Source: Letharia columbiana (lineage: Eukaryota > Ascomycota > Lecanoromycetes > Lecanorales > Parmeliaceae). From it: DNA of 64,000 bases. Both the position numbers and the translations under genes were made by a program. Of the stretch, positions 23,259-32,740 are shown in pieces (position 1 is the stretch's first letter; every line of letters begins with the position of its first letter). Below the pieces are notes generated by a model. The model saw only the letters and a list, made by a program, of their open reading frames with translations. It was not told the origin of the DNA and did not search any database. The stretch covers positions 223,501 to 287,500 of the forward strand of contig NW_023501100.1 in NCBI RefSeq assembly GCF_014066305.1. The letters are read 5' to 3'.

Positions 23259-24594
23259 TCATTGGCGCCTTATTCTTTGACGTCGGCGAAAAGTCGCAAG
23301 AGCCGTCGTAGGCGTTGTCAAGGTGCAACCACTGACTTGACGGAAATACCACAAATGCGCAGCAACATTTGGGATGTCCAAAGCCGTAGTAACGTCTGTA
23401 TCGTAGCCGGCCGGTGGCTCAACATCCGTGATAGCCATGGCTTCCTCATTCCAGTTGTACTCATTAATATCATTGACAGTCACAGAAACATTGTTGCCTG
23501 AAGTGATGTACCATTGCGGCCAGACATGGAAATAGCCGAAGGGAGGCAAGCCTTTGAGCGGCAGACCTGGTACAGGATCGTGAATGTGGGATACACGGTA
23601 ATTATTTCCCATCCCCTGTCTAGAAATGTGCCGAGCGAGGAAGTAGTTTCCGACCCGCGGGGACCTGTCAAAAACTTGCTATTAGCTTTCTCTTGGGTTT
23701 CACATTGGTCAGTGGAAGTTCCTACCCAAAGGTATACAAGTCTAATTCGAGATTGTAGGGGGGACCTCGTAGAACGGTCGCTGCTAAAGTAGCAAGGGCA
23801 CCACCAAGGCTATGCCCAGTAATCACCAGCCGATTTTGAGGATTCTGACGGACAACGGGCAGAAGAGCATTGATGATATCATTGCTGCTCAATTTCCAGG
23901 TGTTCCAGAAGCCGGAATGAGCTAGGCAGACTACAGGGCAAAGACCGGTCGATGTCATTACGAGCTGAGCATCTCTTATGAAGTCCCCAACATCATGTGA
24001 GCCTCGGAAAGCGAGGATTGTAAGATGATTGCTATTGTCGGTAGCGATGTAGCCCGTTGAACTCCAACCCAAAAATCCCGGAGGACTAAAATGCGTAATG
24101 TAAGCAATCTAGCCTGGTCGAATCCGTATTTCGCGCGTGGAAAACACTCACTGAACGAACTCATATTCAGTGATCTGGTCTAGCGGATCCAGGTCAGGGC
24201 ACACATCGTTGTCACAGGCAAGTCTCCGCCCGCCCTGTGGATAGTTGTTATTGTAGTCGCAGTAACTGGCGGCTGCATACTGCTCGAGGAGAAGGAAGTC
24301 GTTCAGTTTCGACTGGGCCACGACTAATATCTCGTGTCAGCAAAGGCAATGTGTAGTATTTGCGACTCCAACCTAGAGCGACCCACTTGAAATATTGGGC
24401 GTTCCATCAAGCGGAGCAGGGAATTCTGGCGCCGGATTAAGTATGGTAGGGTCTGTAATCTCGCCATCCGGAGCGAGAAAGCTGGGGGGTATTGCAGGGT
24501 CCAGAGTTCCGTCGGGCTCTGTAGTTCCAATGGAATTGACTCCGCATAGTGTTAATGCTAGCACGAGAAGCTGGTTTGATGCTTCTACTTTCAT
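23259..24594 (-). CDS. Secreted class 3 (alpha/beta-hydrolase) lipase
   Basis: Four exons on the minus strand close in frame: 24594-24387, 24323-24152, 24085-23726 and 23664-23259, giving 381 residues. Introns are 63, 66 and 61 bp. The N terminus (MKVEASNQLLVLALTLCGVN) is a signal peptide. The core has the family pattern: FLLLEQYAAASYC, GYIATDNSNHLTILAFRGS (oxyanion-hole region), GHSLGG with the nucleophile Ser near residue 219, DLYTFGSPRVGN across intron 3, HDPVPGLP with the likely catalytic Asp, and VAAHLWYF with the likely catalytic His. This is the fungal Lipase_3 (Rhizomucor miehei-like) layout. It should act outside the cell on acylglycerols or feruloyl esters; which of these cannot be told from sequence. 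Confidence 0.92.
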
Positions 24595-26472
24595 GATTTT
24601 CTATTCTCCAGTCTGATTGAGGACTCTTTGGTCGAGGGTCGATTGGACGCTGATGGGAGAGATGTTGATAGAAAACGGATGCCGATGAGAGGTTTTTATA
24701 CTACTTTCATCCTTTCAAGATCAGCAGTCTTATGTGCTGCGCAGTACAACGCTCCCGCATAGATCGCTCCTTCTCTCCCGCCCAGAGACACTCCCGCCCT
24801 CAGTCGAGCCGTGGTGGTGGTGGTGATCCATGGCTTCCAGGCTACCCTCGGTGTTCCCGCACAAAGACACTCCTACCATCATTCAAGCCGTGGTGATACA
24901 TTCCAGCTCACTCTCGAGATTCCCTAGCAGACCTATCGAAGCGTTCAGTATGCATCCGTTGACCTGATACCGTGCTTTGGTATAGGCAGATTCTGTCATA
25001 GCTTCCAACAGATAGTCTGGCGGCACGGGAAAGGGAAGTCAGCCGTTCTTGTTTGCCTTTCTAAGCCCCAAAAGTTGAAACTCGGGTGGGCACTGCCTCG
25101 TCACTTATCAGCGGCATGAACGCGCTAAGAGTAGGCAAGCAGTGAGAACACAATCTTTGAGCCCGAAAACAGGATGGTCTACACTTCGATTGTCGGAATC
25201 AACTTGGGATGATGTGTTCTTCATTGCTAGGGTAATTCAAAGCAGGAGCGTAATGCAAGGATCAAATCCTCTCTTTGGGTATTATTTGAGCAATCTTGGG
25301 AGTACTTGAACCGCTCGAACTGCTAATCTTTCCCACGGACAGGAAGTTTGAGACCGCTTTCACTGTCGACCTGTCCACCTTGACAGATACATATAATCTC
25401 ATTGACTGTGTCGCCAAGTCCATGCCAGCGCACTTGATTACGTTAGCAGCTTTCCTGCGACCAATCAGCATCTTACACCAATATCTTCGCTAGCACAACG
25501 GGTAGTAGACATGCCGTACTGACATCAAAAGTCTCGGATTGAAACATCGGCAGAAACATTGCGCGGGAAGTCGAGCTGCTTGAGTTACCTTCGATTCACG
25601 CTGCGCCTCCACCATATGTTGTAGCCGAAAGGGTCAGATCGAGGGGCCCCCACGGCCACAGCAATGACAACCTGCTGGGACCCTCCGGCATCAACGTTAA
25701 GGTCGATGGTCAACCCGGAGATGGCGGGATTAGTGTAAGATGTTCAGACAGACTAAATGATGCAATCCTCTTGTCTCAGTTCAAGGCTTGCAGGCTGCAG
25801 GCACGAAGCAAATCCTTGCGCGGGACCAGGCAGTGTGACTTGCGCACCTGAAACAGATACAAGCGCACGAGTCACGCTCAACGGGACATAAAGCCCAAAA
25901 CAACCAGGCTTTTGGTGAAAGACATGGAAGATCTCGAAGGAGGTCGGTCCAGCTTCTCACGGCCGCTTCCAATTGCCATGTCTTAGCACTTCCTTGCACT
26001 CCGGCGACTAATTCTGGAAATCGCAACTGTCACCTGAGACCTGCGGATGACGAAATGGATGTTCCAAGCAGCAGGGTTACAAGTGAGACATTCGTAAGTG
26101 CATGCAACATTCTTCATTTTCAGACTCACCCAACTACTCTATGATCTAAATCCGCACAGCGCAAGACGGACACACCAACAATCGATCTTCCTGTTCATCA
26201 GACGCGCCAAGGCCTGAAAATCTGTTCCCTCGTGGGAGATTCGCCCGTTTAGCTGTCAAGCGGAAAAGCCGTACGCGCGAGCTTTGCCATGGCCTTCGAA
26301 TCGCCGTGGTAGATGCGACCGCTTGGAAGGCGCTTCTGAGGAGTCTGCAATGGCTCTAAATTGCAGCCTTGTGATCTTTGCTGCTTTCAGGATTGACCAC
26401 AAAAAGGCATCGGATTCCCATAATGCATTGCTTGCTGATATCTGACCAAAACATCCTACACTGACACACACC
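24595..26472. other. Long intergenic region with an imperfect direct repeat
   Basis: About 1.9 kb with no supported gene. Around 24775-24935 two imperfect copies of a 75-80 bp segment follow each other: both carry an AGACACTCC or similar run, an AGCCGTGGTG core and a CATTCC/CATGGCTTCC run, and the first has a GGT-rich expansion. The remainder shows only short random-looking frames. Confidence 0.4.
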
Positions 26473-27123
26473 ATGCTGGGCACAACTCTCTCACAGGTGT
26501 CCGCCACTATTGTCCTCGCAACACAGATATTACTTGGAGCGGCATCGTCTTCTCTAGGTCTTGTTGGGCAACCTCACATCGGCACTCTCAATGTCACAGA
26601 AACGAGTTGCCGCGGTAGCTTCTGGTGCCCCAAACTCAATATCGGTTACAATCGCATCAACATCTACTTTCAAGACTGGATTAACTACACGATGTCCGAC
26701 TCCGACATCTACGGCCCCGGCGTCCAAATCGCATGCGATACAGTCACCATCGCTTTCCCTCCCCTTGGAACCTTTGCGTTTTGTGCCTCCACAGCGGGCG
26801 GAAATGTGCCGGCGGCGGGAATCAACGGTTCTCTGATCAAGCAAAAGATGGAGGAGCTGCGAACCTACGGCTGCTTTGCCTGCGGGAGTGTCGCGATTGC
26901 AGAGAGTGGCGATCCGGTCGAGAAAGGGGTGTTCAAGATTGACTTCGTTGCGGGTAACAAGGTGAAGTGTGGTAGAGAGGGACAAGTTGTTTGTCCGCCT
27001 ACAGTGCCGAGCGTGAATCGTGAAGGGCTTGAACAAGGACCGAGACCGGAGCTGGGCACGTTCAATGCTACTATTGATGATGGCGCGATCACCCTTGAGG
27101 CGCTCAATGTTCAAGATTCTTGA
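26473..27123 (+). CDS. KP4-like killer-toxin-fold secreted protein
   Basis: Intronless, 216 residues, with a signal peptide over about residues 1-25. The mature part has the cysteine pattern of the KP4 killer-toxin family: SCRGSFWC (Cys46, Cys52), QIACDT (Cys88), FAFCAST (Cys104) and YGCFACGS (Cys134, Cys137). It then has the GVFKIDFV strand that usually closes the domain, and two more Cys (166, 174) in an extended tail. KP4 proteins from a virus-infected smut block calcium channels in competing fungi, and chromosomal KP4-like genes are scattered among ascomycetes. Whether this one is active is not known. The tail after residue 165 is longer than in the minimal domain. It appears intact. Confidence 0.78.
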   Translation: MLGTTLSQVSATIVLATQILLGAASSSLGLVGQPHIGTLNVTETSCRGSFWCPKLNIGYNRINIYFQDWINYTMSDSDIYGPGVQIACDTVTIAFPPLGTFAFCASTAGGNVPAAGINGSLIKQKMEELRTYGCFACGSVAIAESGDPVEKGVFKIDFVAGNKVKCGREGQVVCPPTVPSVNREGLEQGPRPELGTFNATIDDGAITLEALNVQDS

Positions 27124-27562
27124 AAGCCTGGACGGTAGCCCATTGAGAAGCCAACGGCAGAACTTTGTCCAAGAAGGCGCTGAATACTACTGTTGCAATG
27201 ATATGAAGAGAACCACACCTTTTAAACAGTGATACTGTACGAAGAGAAGTACACATTTATAGCTGCTGTCTTGAAGGCCCATAACCTCGATCCAGTGCGC
27301 GTTATGATTTCTAAAATCATAATACAAACACGAGAAACAGACGCATTGAAAGTTTGTCTTCGCGAAAGAGATCAATTACAATTAATGGGACTGCATTTTC
27401 TTAACTCACGTTCATATTTTCATGAGGTTTATTATCGTCATGCTGTCGCTCTTGTGAAGATTTCACAAAAGAAAACTTGATGAGTAAGATAGAAAAGGCA
27501 GCGCTGAAGTCACCTTCCACACATTCGATACACACACCCATCACCACTTAGTAACCACATCT

Positions 27563-29179
27563 TTACCTCATCCGAGGATCGGATACTACTAGCGACTCAA
27601 TGATACCGTCCAGACTGACCCCGCCCTCAACGAGTGTGTTGGACAACAAATGATCCGTGGAACCGAGTATTGCGTCAGCACTCACGTCCGCTACCGCTTC
27701 AAGACCCTCGTAAGTAGTTTCTTGGCCCCAGTACCAACATGCAATGTAAGTGCAAGTTGCAGCAATGCTCTCCGGGCAACAGTGGGGGGCAATCATGAGA
27801 GGAGTGAATCGTTCGGCGAGTCCCAGGGCTAGAATTTTGATTCGGTCATCGGTGAGCGAAAGTCGATTGCAGTAATCATTGCAGAGACCCTGTACCTCTT
27901 GTATACGAGAGGTCACAGCACTCACGGCGGCGTCACCGGTGTCTGTAGCCCTTTCGCCGTCATTACTCTCGTCTTCTTCCATCGCGTCGTCATCTTCATG
28001 GTCTCCATCTCTGCCGTCGTCACTCTCCTCACGGACGTCGGTCTCGAGGGTCTCCCAACTCAAGTGGACACCGAGATCTTCGCGGAAAGATTCACCGACG
28101 AGCTGATCGCACACGTCGCGAACAACTCTGTAAGTGGACCGGATGTCCGCATACTCCGCCCCCATCAGGCTCTGGATTGCTCTTCGAGAAACGGGCTGAC
28201 CGGCAAGATGAGACGCGATGTATAAGCTCACAGCAGCAACTTCCGATTGGGACACGTACCTCGAGGTTGCCGGATAGCTTAGCAACTCGAAGCCTGTATG
28301 GATCAAATTGGCTGCGATGTGTTGTGATAGTTCGTCGAGTGGGAAGCTCACCCGGAGTCGGTCACAATACTTCGCGCAAAGCTTTTTCATTGCGAGCACG
28401 TCTCGGCTGCTCTGGATTTGGTCGTCAGACATCTCATGGCCGCTTAAAGGCCAAACCAGTATAGCGGGATCCTCTAACAGCTGAAGGATAGCGTCATTGA
28501 TGAGTTCCTCCCTTCTCCCGTAGATGGCGCTGTAAAGCTCTCGAATGAAGTCCCCGTGGATGTCATAAGCCTCTCGAATGAGATCACCGTCGACATCTCT
28601 CACCCCACAAATCTCCCTGGGAGACCTGGGATGGCCTGAAATACACGAGGTTATATAGATGCCCAACGCGACTATGCTATTTTTACAGTATGGATGGACG
28701 AATGGGATTGGGACGTCAAGATCCAAGGGGGTTATAACGACTAGACGTGAGACATGATGGCTTATGATCGTGGCGAGATCACTGATCGGTTCGTCCAGGC
28801 GAAGCTGAGGGCAGTAGTATTCGCAAAGATTCTTCAAGATTTCCAGGCGACCCTCTTCGTCATCTTGGTCGCGATCTTCTTGCTCTCCATCAGGGTCGCG
28901 ATCTTCTCTACCTTCCACGATGGCATGCTCGAGATATGGGCGATGCTGTGCGGGAAAGAACATCTGCCGACAAAGGGGGCAAGAATTGTTTTCTTTGAGC
29001 CAGATGGAAATGCAGCCTGAGCCGACAACGTGATTACATGGCAGACGTAGTTGGAGTTCGATGAGACCTGTTTCTCGACTCATCATTCCAGTCTCTTGAA
29101 GACATATAACGCAATTCCGATCGTCTGACTGTACGCTATTAGCGGTCTGAAGCAGTCTGTCGAGAAAGGCTTCCGCCAT
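27563..29179 (-). CDS. RING-like finger fused to three TFIIB/cyclin-fold repeats
   Basis: Intronless, 538 residues, start at 29179 chosen because MAEAFLDRLLQ aligns with the start of the paralogue at 30830. A RING-like finger spans residues 23-70 (Cys23, Cys26, Cys48, His50, Cys56, Cys67, Cys70); Gly53 sits where the fifth zinc ligand is expected. Three repeats follow at roughly residues 115-240, 260-370 and 430-530. Each has an LCxxYCxxLxL-type start, then an SEVAAVSLYIASHLAGQPVS-type helix, then an IRSTYR-type end. This is the pattern of the TFIIB core cyclin repeat. An acidic low-complexity linker (residues about 375-425) separates repeats 2 and 3. A RING suggests ubiquitin-ligase activity and the cyclin fold suggests binding to DNA or transcription factors; both are inferences. 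Confidence 0.78.
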   Translation of the reverse strand: MAEAFLDRLLQTANSVQSDDRNCVICLQETGMMSRETGLIELQLRLPCNHVVGSGCISIWLKENNSCPLCRQMFFPAQHRPYLEHAIVEGREDRDPDGEQEDRDQDDEEGRLEILKNLCEYYCPQLRLDEPISDLATIISHHVSRLVVITPLDLDVPIPFVHPYCKNSIVALGIYITSCISGHPRSPREICGVRDVDGDLIREAYDIHGDFIRELYSAIYGRREELINDAILQLLEDPAILVWPLSGHEMSDDQIQSSRDVLAMKKLCAKYCDRLRVSFPLDELSQHIAANLIHTGFELLSYPATSRYVSQSEVAAVSLYIASHLAGQPVSRRAIQSLMGAEYADIRSTYRVVRDVCDQLVGESFREDLGVHLSWETLETDVREESDDGRDGDHEDDDAMEEDESNDGERATDTGDAAVSAVTSRIQEVQGLCNDYCNRLSLTDDRIKILALGLAERFTPLMIAPHCCPESIAATCTYIACWYWGQETTYEGLEAVADVSADAILGSTDHLLSNTLVEGGVSLDGIIESLVVSDPRMR

Positions 29180-29846
29180 AGTGAGATTTGAGGTTGAGGG
29201 TCGTGGAGTTCTTTTCCGAGTTTGCTGAAATTGAAAGATGTGGGAGTGCGGGTGATGCTGGAAACTTCGAATCAAGACAAAAGGGAGTGAATACATAAGG
29301 TAGCACCTGCCCGAGGGATACATCACAAAGACGGTCTCTGTGGCTGGAGAATGGTGTTGTGCTTACTTCGAATGTGTGAGCGGCTTTGTTCCTTCGGATC
29401 ATCTTAACACGGCCTATCTAATTGTTAGCATTCGTAATGCAATGAGCTTGACGAGATCATTTTGTAGCATATGAGAATTTTCCCATCCTCTCTGATCTAC
29501 GAATATGAAATTCTGAACAACTAACCAAGCAGTTTGTTCGATCAATACTCAGTACATCGACCGCGAAACAGAGATCTCAACATTCCTACCAATTCACCAG
29601 TTCACCAGTGCAGGAAAATATCCACTCGTTCCATCTTCCCCCTCTTGGAGCAATGATGTTGTACACTAGCCACAGTAATGAATTTCACTTCCACACCTGA
29701 TACTCCCAATATTGAGCGATTTCTCTTCATCATCGTAAGCCTGTTTTGTTCGCTCGAAACAGTTTTCTCACTGTCTTGGCCTCAAAACTTGCTTCGGTCT
29801 TTTTTGTCAACATTCCTTGTATGAGAACAAATCTGCCGAGCATGTC

Positions 29847-30176
29847 ATGCATATAACCAAAATCCAGTTCACGGGGCTGGTAGAAACAGCAGAAATCACC
29901 ATGGGCCGAGCCGCTGGTGTAATAATTGCGACTTATCCCATCGGTGAAGGAATAGCGGACGCACTAGGAGCCGCAGTGGGACCTTTTTTTGTTCTTCTGG
30001 ATATGGTGGAGGGCCAATGGGCGAGCGCAGCTTTGTGCGCCGTAGGACTCGCGCTCGGTGTGGTGCCAGAATTAGGTTTGCTCATCTTTGAGCGCCTCCA
30101 TTATTTTCAAGTCACAAAGGTTCAGTATGCAAGCGACGAGTCGGTCGTGGGTAGCAGACCTTACTTTGGTATATAA
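29847..30176 (+). CDS. Small hydrophobic Gly/Ala-rich protein, 110 residues
   Basis: Not recognised. The first in-frame ATG is at 29847. The centre (GRAAGVIIATYPIGEGIADA, then GPFFVLLDMVEGQWASAALC and AVGLALGVVPELGLLIF) is rich in Gly and Ala with small-residue spacing, which could form one or two membrane helices. It has no signal peptide of the usual type. It lies between the two divergent RING/cyclin-fold genes and could belong with them, or be an exon of a larger gene. Coding status is uncertain. Confidence 0.35.
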   Translation: MHITKIQFTGLVETAEITMGRAAGVIIATYPIGEGIADALGAAVGPFFVLLDMVEGQWASAALCAVGLALGVVPELGLLIFERLHYFQVTKVQYASDESVVGSRPYFGI

Positions 30177-30829
30177 GCCGTTTATTGATGGCGGAATGAC
30201 TAGGGAGACACTGCTTGGTTTCAAACTTGTTTTTAGCCGCCGAGGAGATTTTGATGATGGGGAACCGACATCATGTTCTGCTCAACACTGAGGGAACGCA
30301 CAACAACACTGTGCTACAACCGTACACTGGGGCGTGATGCAGGGCTGACTGCGGCGGCCTCATAAGGTAAGGTTCCAAGAGCTACGCTTCCTTCGAAATA
30401 GACCATCGTTCATATTGTATCTTTCATACAGTCCACTTAGCTTCATCCCGCTGCAGTTTTATCTTCGAGGTTGATATGTTATGCCAACCATTGAGGGTGT
30501 AGTTTGATCCTATCTAATAATTCCGTTCACGCTTGGCGTATTCCCAATCTACACCACCAGTACTGACACAAGCCTTTGTATCGCATCCGTTCCTCGTTCA
30601 AGGTATGACACAAAAGTATGTTCAAAGACTGCACAATGAATTCTCTTTGCGCATGCTACCCCAACACAAAGGTCAAGATTTAATGCGATCTCCAATCCAT
30701 CAAAGGGCTCTTGATCCAGCGTTCTATTGTATATAGTCGCTTCTTCGATCGAGCATCTCTCAATCTTATCATACCCATTGCGACATCCCATCTCCACGAA
30801 TTTCAAACATCCACTCTCGATCTCTTGCA

Positions 30830-32023
30830 ATGGCCCAGGAATTTCTCGACCAACTTCTTCGGATGGAAAACACCGTAAAAGTCGACGAGCAGGAAACCTG
30901 CATGGTGTGTCTTGAATCATATGGAACGCTCAACTCATCTACCGGCGCTATCGAAGTTCAAGTCCGCCTACCATGCAGCCATCTAGTGGGAACCATCTGC
31001 ATTGCGACATGGCTTCGAGATAACAACAGCTGCCCTGCTTGCCGGGCAACCTTTTTCCCTGCGCAACCGCGGCCGTATCTCGAGTATGGAATCATAAACG
31101 ACCGACCGTCCGCAAATACTTGGAGGATGGGAGGCCCCGATGAAAGGGTTACGCTTGAGATTTGCGACTGGCTCTGCGAGGAGCTTAACCTTGCCAGCGA
31201 AGTGAGCTCGATGGCTCAGTTAATCACTCGCCCTTTATCGCGAATGCTCCGGGGACATTTTCACTCACCAGAGTGCAAAGCCGCCGTAAGCGTCTTCATT
31301 GCGTGGTTTCTCTTAAATCCAGGCTTTGGGGCTGGTTCGGTCGATATCCTTCTTCCAGACGTGACACATAGAACGCGGGTAGGCGAAGAACATATTCGCT
31401 CTACATATCGTCACATCTACCCCAACCGAATGGAACTCATTGACGCGGATCTTCCCCCTGGCCTTGCTAGACTTCACATGGAGGGTATTCTAGCATTCTT
31501 GCCTTCTCCCAATCCCGAAGACAGTATCGCCAGCAGCGAAGAAGGAGAAAACGACAGAGAAGACGAAATCAGCGAACGTGAATTAGGAGATCTCGCGGAG
31601 ATCAGTGAGCAGCTTAGTGCAGCAGTAGGAGGAGATGAGGATCTTTTTGACATCGTCGAAGATCTTGCGGAGCAGCTTAGTGCAGCAGTAGGAGGAGATG
31701 AGGATCTTTTTGACATCGTCGAAGATCTTGCGGAGCAGATTCTCGATACAATGGACGACGAGTCAGAACTGGCTGATCGCTCTGAACAGCTCCGGGGAGC
31801 CGTATGCACGTTCATGGCTTGTCATCTTATGGGCGCCGAGATCTCGTATAGCGACGTTGCGCGTATACACGGCGTGAGTGAGCGTCTTCTTCGCGAAGCT
31901 TACGCTTACATCTTTCCTCGACGCAATAACCTCATTGAACCCGAGACAATTAAAATCATGGGTATTGGCAACCTCGAAAGGGTTCTTGGCGCCTTACCAG
32001 CTTTGAACTGGCCATCTCTATAG
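30830..32023 (+). CDS. RING-like finger/TFIIB cyclin-fold protein, paralogue of the gene at 27563-29179
   Basis: Intronless, 397 residues. The first 90 residues match the divergent paralogue closely: both begin MA(E/Q)xFLDxLL and share RLPCxHxVG, NNSCPxCR and FFPAQxRPYLE. Zinc-ligand candidates are Cys24, Cys27, Cys49, His51, Cys57, Cys68 and Cys71, with Gly54 in the fifth-ligand position. One degenerate cyclin-like repeat occupies roughly residues 100-205. A good TFIIB-type repeat lies at the C terminus (GAVCTFMACHLMGAEISYSD, then LLREAYAYIFPRRNNLIEP). Between them an acidic region carries an exact 63-bp in-frame duplication. Compared with the paralogue the middle repeat is missing. The 3' end is tandemly duplicated downstream. 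Confidence 0.78.
   Translation: MAQEFLDQLLRMENTVKVDEQETCMVCLESYGTLNSSTGAIEVQVRLPCSHLVGTICIATWLRDNNSCPACRATFFPAQPRPYLEYGIINDRPSANTWRMGGPDERVTLEICDWLCEELNLASEVSSMAQLITRPLSRMLRGHFHSPECKAAVSVFIAWFLLNPGFGAGSVDILLPDVTHRTRVGEEHIRSTYRHIYPNRMELIDADLPPGLARLHMEGILAFLPSPNPEDSIASSEEGENDREDEISERELGDLAEISEQLSAAVGGDEDLFDIVEDLAEQLSAAVGGDEDLFDIVEDLAEQILDTMDDESELADRSEQLRGAVCTFMACHLMGAEISYSDVARIHGVSERLLREAYAYIFPRRNNLIEPETIKIMGIGNLERVLGALPALNWPSL
31607..31732 (+). repeat. Exact 63-bp tandem duplication within the RING/cyclin-fold gene
   Basis: Units at 31607-31669 and 31670-31732 are identical and keep frame. Each encodes 21 residues beginning EQLSAAVGGDEDLFDIVEDL. The identity at every third position implies a very recent duplication or ongoing copy-number variation. 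Confidence 0.95.
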
Positions 32024-32339
32024 GAACTGTGGCTGAGGGCATGATCGATAGAAAATTAGAGTCTGCGAATTATCATTTATTACTTCCCATACTCGCTTCA
32101 TATCATTTCCTCCGGCGTAGTAAGCGTCTTCTTCGCGAAGCTTCGCTTATATCTTCCTCGACGTAATAACCTCATTAACCCGAGATAACTAAGACCATGG
32201 TTTGTAACCTCGAAAGGATTCTTGGCCTTACCGCTTTAAACTAGCATCTCTATAGGAACTGTGGCTGAGGGCATTCATAGAAAATTAGTCTCAATTTTAT
32301 TTATTACTTCCCATACTCGCTTCATATCATTTCCTCCGA
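31871..32339 (+). repeat. Tandem duplication of the gene's 3' end; second copy degenerate
   Basis: The segment 31871-32113 (last 51 codons plus 3' flank of the RING/cyclin-fold gene) is followed directly by a second copy at 32114-32339. The first copy is 243 bp and the second 226 bp. The second copy has lost single or few bases at many separate places and has mostly C-to-T or G-to-A type substitutions, so its reading frame is destroyed. Long matches remain, such as the stop-codon region and the final 40 bp. Confidence 0.9.
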
Positions 32340-32740
32340 TAATACAGACAATTTTTATTAAGAGGATCACGACTATTGGCAGAGGTCGAATATGAGAAGT
32401 TCTCCAATAAGCAGACGCTATGTGACTCAACAGGCATTTGACAATAGCAGTGATAACTAGCAGCTGCCAGTGAATCCATGTAGAGATCAGTCCTTGAAAA
32501 TCCCTTCATCTCACAACCAAAAAATTTCATTCTGATAATAAATCCATCCGCGCTTTTAAACCTTTAAGAAAGCCATGCCTCACCTCACGCCGCTAGCTTA
32601 CAAACTGCACTCTTCACCATCCTCCTTCACTCTTCCACGATCCTAAAGTTCAACACCCTACGCTTTCCTTCTCACCAACCCATCCACCTCATCTATAACC
32701 GTTTAACCACCAAGAACACCCATCAACCTCTCACTTCAAA

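Noticed and set aside
26554..27114. 186-codon minus-strand ORF opposite the KP4-like gene
   Set aside because: No motif or start context, fully antisense to a gene with a signal peptide and family cysteine pattern.
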